From the NCBI RefSeq assembly GCF_003254155.1, contig NZ_QKZI01000006.1, positions 101,780 to 165,779 of the forward strand: a stretch of DNA of 64,000 bases, written 5' to 3'. Numbering within the stretch: position 1 is the first letter of the stretch; each line of letters starts with the position of its first letter. The stretch is from Psychrobacillus insolitus. Lineage in GTDB: Bacteria; Bacillota; Bacilli; Bacillales_A; Planococcaceae. Below, in pieces: positions 16,945 through 25,594 of this stretch. Made by a program: the position numbers and the translations under genes. The notes beneath the pieces were generated by a model. That model ran no database searches, had not been told where the DNA came from, and was given only the letters and a program-made list of their open reading frames with translations.

Positions 16945-17748
16945 TTAAGATAAAATTAGAAATTCATTAATGCAACTAACCGTTTCTTTTGGGTGACTAA
17001 TATGAGGATAATGCCCTTTCGCTTCTATTAATCGAAGCGTACTATTCTTCATATTGTGTTGTAAGTACTGTCCTACTTCTATAGGAACAATACTATCATC
17101 TGAACACTGTAATATTAACGTAGGAACCGTAGCTTTAACTAAGTCTGTCCGATGATCGGAGAAAAAAGTAGTTTCTGCAAATTGTCTAGTAATCAATGGA
17201 TTACTAGAATTAAAACTTTTCTCTAACTCAATAGATAATTCTGGGACCTCCGGATTCTTCATAGCAAGAGGGGCCATAAAGCTTGCCCAACCAACAAAAT
17301 TCATCTCCATCATTGCTAGTAAATCTTCAACATCGCTTTTTTCAAACCCACCATGGTAATTATCTCCTTCGTTTAAATAACGAGGAGAAGGCCCAACCAT
17401 TATTAGTTTTTCAAAGTAATCTGGACGTTCAATTGTTGCTAACATGCCAATCATGGAACTAACAGAATGGCCAATAAATATAACCTCTTTAAGGTCAAGC
17501 GCTTCAATAACATCTAGTATATCTTGTACATATCCATGAAGCGTACTATATTTTTCAAAATCGTATGCTGTTAAATCTGAATTACCTGACCCAACATAAT
17601 CAAACAGTACTACTCGATAATTTTCCTCAAAAAAAGGTACAATATATCTCCACATGCTCTGATCACACCCAAAGCCATGTGCAAAAACGATTGTTTTATC
17701 TCCTTTTCCCGTAACTTTCACATTATTTCGAACCAATACATCAGTCAT
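16945..17748 (-). CDS. RsbQ-like alpha/beta hydrolase
   Basis: A 267-residue alpha/beta hydrolase with very close resemblance to B. subtilis RsbQ along its whole length, including FAHGFGCDQS, FDYVGSGNSDL, the nucleophile elbow GHSVSS (Ser95), LILQCSDD (Asp) and EAKGHYPHIS (His). RsbQ makes or presents an unknown small ligand to the PAS domain of RsbP in energy-stress signalling. Here the downstream partner is a PAS-GGDEF protein, not a PP2C phosphatase. ATG at 17748 follows GGAG; the longer frame lacks a ribosome-binding site. Confidence 0.9.
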   Translation of the reverse strand: MTDVLVRNNVKVTGKGDKTIVFAHGFGCDQSMWRYIVPFFEENYRVVLFDYVGSGNSDLTAYDFEKYSTLHGYVQDILDVIEALDLKEVIFIGHSVSSMIGMLATIERPDYFEKLIMVGPSPRYLNEGDNYHGGFEKSDVEDLLAMMEMNFVGWASFMAPLAMKNPEVPELSIELEKSFNSSNPLITRQFAETTFFSDHRTDLVKATVPTLILQCSDDSIVPIEVGQYLQHNMKNSTLRLIEAKGHYPHISHPKETVSCINEFLILS

Positions 17749-17839
17749 TATCAAAACTCCGTTCATAAAAAATAGCTTCCTCTTCATTCTGAAGGGAAGC
17801 CGTTAAAATATCAACTAAATACTGAATTTTATGTTATTT

Positions 17840-18574
17840 TTATTTTAGTGTTCGTTTTAAAAATTCTTTTGTGCGCTCTTCTTTTGGATTATTGAAGATT
17901 TGCTCTGGAGCTCCTTCTTCAGCGATAACCCCTTTATCCATGAATACAACACGATCAGATACTTCTTTTGCAAACTCCATTTCATGTGTAACGATTAGCA
18001 TAGTCAGTCCTGTACCAGCCAGTTCCTTCATTACTTTCAAAACCTCTCCTACCATTTCCGGGTCGAGAGCCGACGTTGGTTCATCAAACAACATAACATC
18101 TGGTTCCATTGAAAGTGCACGAGCAATTGCAACACGCTGTTTTTGACCACCTGATAATTGCTTTGGTTTTGCATTGACGTATTGATCCATGCCAACAACT
18201 TTTAAGTATTTTAATGCAGTTTTTTCTGCTTCTTCTTTTGAACGTTTCAACACTTTTACTTGACCTACAACACAATTATTTAACACGTTATGATTATTAA
18301 ATAAGTTAAATTGCTGAAAAACCATTCCTAATTTTTTTCGGTATGAGTGAATATCATGTCTATCATCTAAAATATTTTCCCCGCGATAGATTATTTTTCC
18401 TCCACTTGGTTTTTCTAAAAGATTAATACAACGTAGAAGCGTTGATTTTCCAGATCCAGAAGAACCAATGACGCAGACAACTTCTCCTTTTTGAACGGAG
18501 AAATCAATATCTGTTAACACTTCATGATTACCGAAGGATTTACTAAGATGCTGTATTTCTATTACACTTTCCAT
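17840..18574 (-). CDS. Amino-acid ABC transporter ATP-binding protein
   Basis: A 244-residue polar amino-acid ABC ATPase (GlnQ/TcyN type). Walker A is GSSGSGKST near residue 35, the signature LSGGQ near 140, Walker [14 protein letters not shown], and the H-loop THEM. Last gene of the binding protein-permease-ATPase operon. The lysine riboswitch upstream indicates lysine as the likely cargo. Confidence 0.93.
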   Translation of the reverse strand: MESVIEIQHLSKSFGNHEVLTDIDFSVQKGEVVCVIGSSGSGKSTLLRCINLLEKPSGGKIIYRGENILDDRHDIHSYRKKLGMVFQQFNLFNNHNVLNNCVVGQVKVLKRSKEEAEKTALKYLKVVGMDQYVNAKPKQLSGGQKQRVAIARALSMEPDVMLFDEPTSALDPEMVGEVLKVMKELAGTGLTMLIVTHEMEFAKEVSDRVVFMDKGVIAEEGAPEQIFNNPKEERTKEFLKRTLK

Positions 18575-18595
18575 ATGTACGCCTCCTTCGTTTAT

Positions 18596-19354
18596 TTATT
18601 GACGATTATTGTTGTTTTTAGGTAATGTAATTTGCGCTGGTTGACCAATCATACTGTAATTCTCTGGTCCATCTAATTTTCTTTCAAAATAACGTAGAAT
18701 CAGAGTTACGGCATATGTCATGATAAAATATAAAACACACGCAACAAAAAACGATTCAAAGTATCGAAAATTATTACCTGCAACTGATTTTGTTTGGAAA
18801 TATAGCTCCGTAACTCCAATCACATTCAGTACAGATGTGTCTTTAATATTAATGATAAATTGATTTCCCGTCGCTGGTAAAATATTACGTATTACTTGAG
18901 GTAATATAACATTCCACATGGTTTGGATATGATTCATCCCAATTGCTTGAGCTGCTTCAAATTGCCCTTTTTCAATTGAAATTACACCTCCGCGAACAAT
19001 CTCAGCCATGTATGCTCCTGTATTGATAGAAACGATGAAAATGGCTGCAGTGAGTAAGTCCATATTTACACCAAAAGCTAACGCGGAACCATAATATATA
19101 ACCATTGCTTGCACAATCATTGGGGTTCCACGGAAAAACTCTATATACATAGAAAGTAAAATATTTACTACTTTCAGAATGATTCGTTTACCCTTTCTTT
19201 CAGGTAATGGAATCGTGCGTATAACCCCTGCCAACAAACCAATAATTGCTCCTAGAATAGTACCAACTATGGAGATTAAGAGTGTCATTCCTGCCCCTCG
19301 AATGAACATCGGCCAGTTGTTAGAAATTATTGTTATTACCCACTCTAAATTCAT
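18596..19354 (-). CDS. Amino-acid ABC transporter permease
   Basis: A 252-residue HisM/ArtQ-type permease with about five membrane helices. The EAA-type loop (GQFEAAQAIGMNHIQTMWNVILPQ) that docks the ATPase lies near residue 155. Second gene of the lysine-riboswitch operon, separated from the binding-protein gene by a hairpin. Confidence 0.92.
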   Translation of the reverse strand: MNLEWVITIISNNWPMFIRGAGMTLLISIVGTILGAIIGLLAGVIRTIPLPERKGKRIILKVVNILLSMYIEFFRGTPMIVQAMVIYYGSALAFGVNMDLLTAAIFIVSINTGAYMAEIVRGGVISIEKGQFEAAQAIGMNHIQTMWNVILPQVIRNILPATGNQFIINIKDTSVLNVIGVTELYFQTKSVAGNNFRYFESFFVACVLYFIMTYAVTLILRYFERKLDGPENYSMIGQPAQITLPKNNNNRQ

Positions 19355-19376
19355 TATAATCCTCCTTTAAACGTAA

Positions 19377-19406
19377 AAACCGACTGCAAAAAAAGCAGCC
19401 GGTTAC
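19377..19406 (-). terminator. Intra-operon hairpin between binding-protein and permease genes
   Basis: AACCGGCTGC/GCAGTCGGTT stem with a T-rich loop and a T-tract. It probably lets only part of the transcripts continue, raising the binding protein level relative to the membrane parts. Confidence 0.7.
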
Positions 19407-19414
19407 CGTAATCA

Positions 19415-20257
19415 TTATTCTGCAGCTGGTTGATTTTTAATAGCATTATCCATGATTTCTTGACGTTCTTCTTCAGAGATTTCTGCTAAGATTGCATTAA
19501 TTTCTTCCGTTAATTTACTGTCTTTAGCAAGCCCTACTGCAACTGCTGTTTCTTCCTCATCAGCAACAAATCCATCCGTGAATTCTACCATTGCAAATTG
19601 GTCGTTAGCTGATGAAGCGCTTATTCCTTCAGGACGTTCTGAAACATAGCCATCAATCATTCCTGATTGAAGTGCTACTCGCATTGAAGTGAAGTTATCA
19701 GAAGCCGTTTGTTTATCTACGCCCTTGATTTGGTCTATAACACCATAATGTGACGTATTTAATTGGGCTGTAACTTTTGCTCCACTGAAGTCTTGAATAG
19801 AAGTGGCTCCTTCAAAAGGTCCACCTTTTTTAACTATCATGACAAAGTCAGAAGTATAGTAGTTTTCAGAGAAGTCTATTGTCTGTTTACGTTCTTCTGT
19901 TGGTGACATACCTGCCATAATCGCATCAATCTTACCTGATGTTAAAGCTGGTACCAAACCATCCCATTCTGTTTTGACAATTACTAATTCTTTCCCTAAA
20001 CCTTCAGCAACTTTTTTGGCAATTTCTACATCATATCCGCCTGCATATTCTGCATTACCGTCAATTTTTACCCCGTTATTTGAGTCGTCCATTTGTGTCC
20101 AGTTAAAAGGTGCATATCCTGCTTCTAAACCTACTGTAAATGTATCTTTTTCTTCTGTTGATGAACTAGTATTTTCTGTATCATCTGTACCACATGCACC
20201 TAATAACAAAACAGTAGAAATTAACATCGCAATGAATAATAGTGATTTATTTTTCAT
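19415..20257 (-). CDS. Amino-acid ABC transporter substrate-binding lipoprotein (probably lysine)
   Basis: A 280-residue solute-binding protein. The N-terminal signal ends in a lipobox (LLLGAC, Cys22), so it is anchored to the outer face of the membrane. SBP_bac_3 features include GYAPFNW near residue 48, the GGYDVEIAKKVAEGLG segment and DAIMAGMSPTEERK. The lysine riboswitch directly upstream is the main evidence for a lysine or basic-amino-acid substrate. Confidence 0.92.
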   Translation of the reverse strand: MKNKSLLFIAMLISTVLLLGACGTDDTENTSSSTEEKDTFTVGLEAGYAPFNWTQMDDSNNGVKIDGNAEYAGGYDVEIAKKVAEGLGKELVIVKTEWDGLVPALTSGKIDAIMAGMSPTEERKQTIDFSENYYTSDFVMIVKKGGPFEGATSIQDFSGAKVTAQLNTSHYGVIDQIKGVDKQTASDNFTSMRVALQSGMIDGYVSERPEGISASSANDQFAMVEFTDGFVADEEETAVAVGLAKDSKLTEEINAILAEISEEERQEIMDNAIKNQPAAE

Positions 20258-20310
20258 ATTTGTCTCTCTCCCTTAATATTAGTTTGTGTTTTTAAATAAA
20301 AAAAGGACAG

Positions 20311-20570
20311 TTTACACAAAAGAAACCTGAAACGAACTCAGGTTATACTATGTATAAGTTGCCCTAAATCCTCTACTTCTCTTAATGAGATAGCTCACCA
20401 CTATAAACAAGGACGTTCATAGTGACAGTCCTGTAGTTCTTAACTACAGACCCAGCAAGTAATACGGAGAAATATTACTAACTTCGGCGACAGTTCCTTC
20501 TCCTTAGTATCAAAGCTTCTCAAACTCCTCTAAAGACTGTTAAATATCGCGCCTCTACCTCACTCAATAA
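20311..20570 (-). promoter_or_regulatory. Lysine riboswitch (L-box)
   Basis: On the minus strand the conserved blocks occur in order: GAGGTAGAGGCGCGA, CTTTGATACTAAGGAGAAGG, GTCGCCGAAGTT, GCTGGGTCTGT, ACAGGACTGTCA and GTGGTGAGCTA. The P1 ends pair over nine positions (around 20560 with around 20388). Downstream, AACCTGA/TTCAGGTT forms a terminator-like hairpin followed by TCTTTT. High lysine should end transcription before the transporter operon. Confidence 0.93.
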
Positions 20571-20601
20571 TAAGTGAGGTTATATTCAATTATTAGTTCA
20601 T

Positions 20602-20630
20602 ATTCTACAATAATTGAGGTTCCCTGTCAA
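20602..20630 (-). promoter_or_regulatory. Sigma-A promoter of the lysine transporter operon
   Basis: TTGACA (20625-20630), exactly 17 bases, then TAGAAT (20602-20607) on the minus strand, some 30 bases before the aptamer. Confidence 0.85.
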
Positions 20631-20656
20631 CCAATTCACTGGAGTAATAGACGGAT

Positions 20657-21643
20657 TTAAGCTAGAAAATAATGCCAAATTCCGGCTTTTTTCACTTTAA
20701 TTATACGCTTACTTTCCTCTAAGTAATCCAGGTAACCAACGATCTCCGACATAACCAAGGAAAACTCTTCTGTATACTTTGATTTGTAATAAGCTTTTGC
20801 TAAGTCATTTGCTTTTTCTATTCCACCTTGTATAAAGCTAATCATTCTCTCCGCTTTATCATCCATCTTTTGGATCTTCGTCTCAATTAACGCCCGATGG
20901 TTATCGATCACATTTTGATGCCCTGGAAACAGTAGCTCCGCATCTATAGAGGCACACTTCCGTAAAGATTCCCGGTGTTGTATAACCGTTTTTAATCGAT
21001 TGCCTTCAGAATCAGGTTCGATAATTGCATTTGTTGAAGACTTACTCAACAATAGATCCCCTGAAAATAGCCATTTTCTTTTCTCGTCATAAAAACAAAT
21101 GGAATCTGGGGAATGACCCGGTGTCTCCATAACGGTGTAATCAAAAACTTTATCTCCTTGTCTTAACGGAATAATATCTACTTGAATAGCAAGTGCCTTT
21201 GCATTTACTCGTGTATTTTCTAATTTAGCCAATCGAAATTGTGCTTCTTCTAAGCAGTTCATCTCTTCATACATTTTTTTAAAAAAGTTTTGACGCATCG
21301 TTAAAAATCCTTGGTCCATCTTTAAACGGGGAACTGCTTCAACGTGAGCATAAACAGGAATTTGTTTAATTGCTAGTATACGTTTTACCAGGCCAACATG
21401 ATCTTCATGATGATGTGTCAATAATATTCGATCTATGTCAGATACTGCGAAACCTTTCTTTTTCAATACATGTATAAATTCTTCCCAATACAAGTCTGTA
21501 TCAATTCCAGCATCAATTAAGGTAAGTGAATCTCCATCATTTATTATGTAACAATTAATTGAACCAATGGAGCCATTTGTTGTCTTTAGTATAACTGGGT
21601 ATACAGAATGGCCTAGGGATGAAATTGTTGGCATCACTTCCAT
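20657..21643 (-). CDS. MBL-fold metallo-hydrolase
   Basis: A 328-residue metallo-beta-lactamase-fold protein. Zinc ligands are visible in LLTHHHEDHVG near residue 75, the ETPGHSPDS His, the FSGDLLL Asp and the LLFPGHQNVI His. The C-terminal ~90 residues are helical, as in the YflN/RNase Z-like hydrolase groups. Substrate not assignable. Monocistronic. Confidence 0.87.
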   Translation of the reverse strand: MEVMPTISSLGHSVYPVILKTTNGSIGSINCYIINDGDSLTLIDAGIDTDLYWEEFIHVLKKKGFAVSDIDRILLTHHHEDHVGLVKRILAIKQIPVYAHVEAVPRLKMDQGFLTMRQNFFKKMYEEMNCLEEAQFRLAKLENTRVNAKALAIQVDIIPLRQGDKVFDYTVMETPGHSPDSICFYDEKRKWLFSGDLLLSKSSTNAIIEPDSEGNRLKTVIQHRESLRKCASIDAELLFPGHQNVIDNHRALIETKIQKMDDKAERMISFIQGGIEKANDLAKAYYKSKYTEEFSLVMSEIVGYLDYLEESKRIIKVKKAGIWHYFLA

Positions 21644-21702
21644 ATAGAAAACACTTCCCTCTTACTTATTGTAAACACGAAGATTTCTTCTAAAATGCAT
21701 TT

Positions 21703-22182
21703 TCACTTATGATATGGTGCATTATTAATAATTCTAAAAGCACGATAAATCTGCTCCACAAGCACTAACTTCATCAACTGATGTGGCAGCGTCATTTTAC
21801 TGAACGATAACTTCTCATTTGAACGCTTCATAACATCATCATGCAAACCTAGCGATCCACCGATTACAAATGCAATCTTACTTTTACCATAAGTCATTAA
21901 ACTCTCTAAATCATTAGCTAACTCCTCCGAAGATTTCATCTTACCCTCAATTGCAAGTGCGATGACATACGTATCAGGAGCAATTTTTGCCAAAATACGT
22001 TCACCTTCTTTTTTCTTTACAATTTCCATATCAGCTAAACTTAATTGTTCGGGCGCTTTTTCATCCGAGACTTCTACCAAATCCATTTTGGCATAAGCCC
22101 CCATTCTTTTTGTGTATTCTTCTATTCCCATTTTTAAATACTTTTCTTTTAGTTTCCCGACCGAAATTATTTGGATATTCAC
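21703..22182 (-). CDS. rlmH: 23S rRNA (pseudouridine1915-N3)-methyltransferase RlmH
   Basis: A 159-residue SPOUT methyltransferase, the family's usual length. [10 protein letters not shown] and [18 protein letters not shown] are diagnostic for the knotted SAM site. It methylates the helix 69 pseudouridine of 23S rRNA. GTG start behind AAAGGTGG; that ribosome-binding site overlaps a near-match DnaA box. It lies downstream of htrA in the wal region as in related Bacillales. Confidence 0.97.
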   Translation of the reverse strand: MNIQIISVGKLKEKYLKMGIEEYTKRMGAYAKMDLVEVSDEKAPEQLSLADMEIVKKKEGERILAKIAPDTYVIALAIEGKMKSSEELANDLESLMTYGKSKIAFVIGGSLGLHDDVMKRSNEKLSFSKMTLPHQLMKLVLVEQIYRAFRIINNAPYHK

Positions 22183-22593
22183 AGGTTATCCACCTTTACA
22201 ATGTATTTACAAACAAGTTATCCACAAGGTTTATCCACATATCCACAGGACACTTCTATATCTTGTGTTCTTCCATTGATTCACCACAAGATATACTAAA
22301 GTGACATTCACCTGTGGATAACTTTTCTTCATCCTATAATTAATCAAATGTTAATTAGTTTTATTATTCAGTTAGATTCACCTTTAAAGCCTTGTTTATA
22401 TGGGTTCCACAGTTGAATATTCTTAATATTACACTTGCTATATACTTGCAAATCACGCTATAAGTTATGCACAAATCCGACATTCTTATCCACAACCTAT
22501 TTTACCAAATATAAAACGAGTAGGAAAGACAAGCTTTTCTTTCCATACTCGTTGTGTACATCTTTTATTTACAATTATTAGTTATCCACATGT
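22183..22593. other. DnaA-box cluster between htrA and rlmH
   Basis: Five exact TTATCCACA boxes lie at 22218-22226, 22231-22239, 22313-22321 (reverse), 22486-22494 and 22582-22590. Single-mismatch boxes occur at 22186, 22239 and 22465. A perfect 11-bp inverted repeat (22257-22267 with 22285-22295) lies among them, and 22330-22450 is AT-rich. No gene is seen. The density equals that of oriC, which is about 31 kb away. Confidence 0.8.
22513..22552 (-). terminator. Terminator of the htrA-like gene
   Basis: ACGAGTA/TACTCGT and GGAAAGA/TCTTTCC stem on the minus strand, then TTTTAT. Confidence 0.85.
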
Positions 22594-23820
22594 TTACAAA
22601 TTACTTGTTTCTACTAATGTTAATGTTAATTCAACTAATTCACCTTGTCTATACACTTTTACTGTTAAATCGTCTCCGATTTCTTTTTCATTGTATAAAT
22701 ACTGTCTTAAACTTATTACGTCTTCTATCTTTTGTCCATCCATTTCCACAATCACATCATATGACTCCATGCCTGCGATTGCTGCAGCAGATTTTGCTAC
22801 TACTTCATCTACTACGACACCTGTAGTTACTTCACCTGGCAGTTTCAAAGTATCTTGTTGGTGGAATGCGGGTACATCTGTCAAATCCATCAATGTAATA
22901 CCCATAGATACGCGATTTACTTGCCCATTTTTCTCAAGATCTTCAATTATTGGTATCACCGTATTTACCGGAATCGCAAGTCCTATTCCTTCCACTGTCG
23001 ACTCTGATATCTTCATGGAGTTTATACCAATTAATTGACCTGTAAGATTGATCAATGCACCACCACTATTACCTGGATTGATCGCTGCATCAGTTTGTAG
23101 GACCTCTGATTGCCAATCTTCTACGCCATCCCCGTTTAAATCGACAGGTACTGCACGATCTTTACCTGATACGACACCAGTTGTTACAGAACCATAAAAA
23201 TCAAGTCCTAGTGGGTTCCCAATTGCAATAACTGTTTCTCCTTGTTTCAATGTTTCTGAATTTCCAAATTCTATAACTGAATCTATTCCCTTATCATCAA
23301 TTGAGAGTACAGCTAAATCTGTCCAAATATCACTACCTACTAAAGTTGCTTCTGCTTTTACTCCATCTGCAAGTGTTACTTCTAATGATTCCGCATTTTC
23401 AATTACGTGATAGTTCGTAATAACAAATGCTTTTCCACCTTCTTTTTTATAAATAACACCTGATCCTGTTCCAGCTTCTTGGGTCGTTTCTGCACGATTC
23501 CAAAAATCTGTGACTGATTGAATATTTGTTATACCAACTACCGAATCGGCAGCTTTTTCTACAGCACTTGTCACGTCTGTTGTAACATCGACAGAAACTT
23601 GCTGTGTTTCTGTCACATTGGACGTTGATTCTGTTTTATTACTTGTTGGTAAATTGGTTACAACAGATGGTATTAAAAACCAAACGAGTAATGCTCCAAC
23701 TAACACACCGGATAATCCACTAAAGAAATACCCCGCTATGCCTCTTTTCTTATCTGCTCTTTTCTTTTTAGGTTCTTCTTGTGGTCCATATGAATTGTAT
23801 AAATTATTGTCCATATTCAT
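22594..23820 (-). CDS. HtrA-like serine protease (YyxA/HtrC type)
   Basis: A 408-residue membrane-anchored protease. A cytoplasmic tail and one membrane helix (about 33-52) precede the trypsin-like domain with His138 (TNYHVIE), Asp168 (DLAVL) and Ser252 (GNSGGA), followed by a PDZ domain (about 310-400). It probably degrades misfolded exported proteins. It lies downstream of walJ, as yyxA does in B. subtilis, but a terminator separates it from the wal operon. Confidence 0.93.
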   Translation of the reverse strand: MNMDNNLYNSYGPQEEPKKKRADKKRGIAGYFFSGLSGVLVGALLVWFLIPSVVTNLPTSNKTESTSNVTETQQVSVDVTTDVTSAVEKAADSVVGITNIQSVTDFWNRAETTQEAGTGSGVIYKKEGGKAFVITNYHVIENAESLEVTLADGVKAEATLVGSDIWTDLAVLSIDDKGIDSVIEFGNSETLKQGETVIAIGNPLGLDFYGSVTTGVVSGKDRAVPVDLNGDGVEDWQSEVLQTDAAINPGNSGGALINLTGQLIGINSMKISESTVEGIGLAIPVNTVIPIIEDLEKNGQVNRVSMGITLMDLTDVPAFHQQDTLKLPGEVTTGVVVDEVVAKSAAAIAGMESYDVIVEMDGQKIEDVISLRQYLYNEKEIGDDLTVKVYRQGELVELTLTLVETSNL

Positions 23821-23932
23821 CTTCCCTTCTTTATTACGTTTATGTCTATATTACTAATTTACCCAAGGAAGATGAAAATTAGATGAAAATCAATTAAAAA
23901 TTAGATAAATATTGGATTTTTTTAAAAAGAAC

Positions 23933-23972
23933 AAAGGCCGATAAAGTGAAAGTGTCACTTTATCGGCCTTTT
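23933..23972 (-). terminator. Terminator at the end of the wal operon
   Basis: A 16-bp perfect stem (AAAGGCCGATAAAGTG and complement) with a T-rich tail, between walJ and htrA. Confidence 0.9.
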
Positions 23973-23977
23973 ATTTA

Positions 23978-24766
23978 TTAAACCAGCACCAGTTCTGTAG
24001 CTCGATTAGCATCTGTATCATGTAAATGTACATACTCTCCTGTAACAATTCCACAAGACTGCAATGTTTGCGTAACACTCATGCGAGCAAGGTCTTTCAT
24101 ATTATTATCTTTACTTAAATGAGAAAGATAAATATGCGTATTTTTTAAATCGACTACTTCACTCATAGCAACCGCAGCATCTTCATTGGATACATGTCCA
24201 ACATCACTTAAAATTCGACGTTTGACAGACCATGGATAACGCCCCATTTGAAGCATACTTACATCGTGATTACTTTCAAACACGAATGCATCTGCTCCTT
24301 TTATATAACCTTTCATACGATCACTCACATACCCAGTATCCGTAATCAACACAAGCTTTCTTCCATTTTCATGAAATACATAAAACATAGGATCCACCGC
24401 ATCATGAGACACTCCAAATGACTGAATATCAATTGAACCGAATGATTTAACCGTCTCCATATCAAATTGGAAACGTTGATCAGTTGGTACTTTACCAATA
24501 AGCGGATCTATTGCCATCCAAGTTTTTTCATTTGCATAAATAGGAATACCATATTTTCGCGCGATCACTCCTAACCCTTTAATGTGATCACTATGTTCAT
24601 GAGTAATAAAGATACCTGTTAGTTTTCTGATCTCTCTCTCAATTTCACTAAAGAGCTCATCCATTTTCTTACCACTTAATCCGACATCTACTAAAAAGGA
24701 ATGCTCATCATTTTCGATATATGTAGCATTACCACTACTACCACTTGCTAATACACTAAACTTCAT
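23978..24766 (-). CDS. walJ: MBL-fold protein WalJ (YycJ)
   Basis: A 262-residue metallo-beta-lactamase-fold protein, the last gene of the wal operon. [13 protein letters not shown] carries the HxHxDH zinc motif near residue 55, and LITDTG and YLSHLSKDN supply further ligands. Described homologues have nuclease activity (5'-3' exonuclease in B. anthracis) and influence coordination of division and cell-wall work. The start lies 12 bases after the yycI stop. Confidence 0.93.
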   Translation of the reverse strand: MKFSVLASGSSGNATYIENDEHSFLVDVGLSGKKMDELFSEIEREIRKLTGIFITHEHSDHIKGLGVIARKYGIPIYANEKTWMAIDPLIGKVPTDQRFQFDMETVKSFGSIDIQSFGVSHDAVDPMFYVFHENGRKLVLITDTGYVSDRMKGYIKGADAFVFESNHDVSMLQMGRYPWSVKRRILSDVGHVSNEDAAVAMSEVVDLKNTHIYLSHLSKDNNMKDLARMSVTQTLQSCGIVTGEYVHLHDTDANRATELVLV

Positions 24767-24778
24767 CTGTAAAACTCC

Positions 24779-25594
24779 TTACCTTAATGACGCCTGTTCA
24801 ACCTCTTTTGGAATCTCAATTATTCTACCCTCTACCGCGTTTACAAAGTATTCTTCCAGCGTACCATCCTCCAGCTTGACTTGCACTTTCCAAGTTGGCG
24901 CAAATACTTGTGTTTCTGTTAGTTGGACAAGTGTAGAATACCCAAGTTCAATTGCTTTAACTTTCGCATTTGGTTTTAATAATGCACTATTATGCAAAGC
25001 TTCAATTGCTTGCAATTGAGGTAATAATTTTTTCGATTCCTTATAATCCTCTAAATTATCTAAAATAGTTTGTTCATAACGTACTACTTCGTTTTCATCA
25101 TTCCAATAGAGGGTTACTTTTGCATTTTGGTTGAAATAAACTAATCGGCCATTTACTTTTTGAAAAAATGTAGCAGTATTACTGTCTTCATCGACTTCCC
25201 ATAATTTATATGAGTCACTTTTAAGTATGTTTTCTTTCAATATTTTTTCCACTGTGTTTTCTTCTGTGATTTCTATTGGCTCATCAAATATAGCTTTTAC
25301 ACTGTACCCATTTTTTAACTCTACTATTTGGTGCTCTAGCGTATCCAACTCTTCTGAAGTGAACATATGAACATTACCAGAAACATAAGAAGCATCCTGA
25401 ATCGTATTTTCTATTTTTGGAATTTTAATATTATCTAGTAATAAACGATCCTCAATTGGTGCAACACTGCTTAATACTTTAACACCCAGATCTTCGTTAT
25501 ATCTATTCAAATATAAAGAAAAAAGAAAGACATTCAAAATAGAAAATACGATGATAAAAATAGTCTTCGTTTTATTCCAATCCAAAAGTGTCAC
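24779..25594 (-). CDS. yycI: WalK regulatory protein YycI
   Basis: A 271-residue membrane-anchored protein with one N-terminal helix (about 9-28) and an extracytoplasmic YycI/YycH-type domain. With YycH it binds the membrane part of WalK and modulates kinase activity. Its start overlaps the yycH end by 23 bases, indicating translational coupling. Confidence 0.93.
   Translation of the reverse strand: MTLLDWNKTKTIFIIVFSILNVFLFSLYLNRYNEDLGVKVLSSVAPIEDRLLLDNIKIPKIENTIQDASYVSGNVHMFTSEELDTLEHQIVELKNGYSVKAIFDEPIEITEENTVEKILKENILKSDSYKLWEVDEDSNTATFFQKVNGRLVYFNQNAKVTLYWNDENEVVRYEQTILDNLEDYKESKKLLPQLQAIEALHNSALLKPNAKVKAIELGYSTLVQLTETQVFAPTWKVQVKLEDGTLEEYFVNAVEGRIIEIPKEVEQASLR

Noticed and set aside
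22554..22826. 90-codon plus-strand frame rich in Leu near htrA
   Set aside because: Antisense shadow of the htrA 3' end; Leu-rich composition is typical of the complementary frame.
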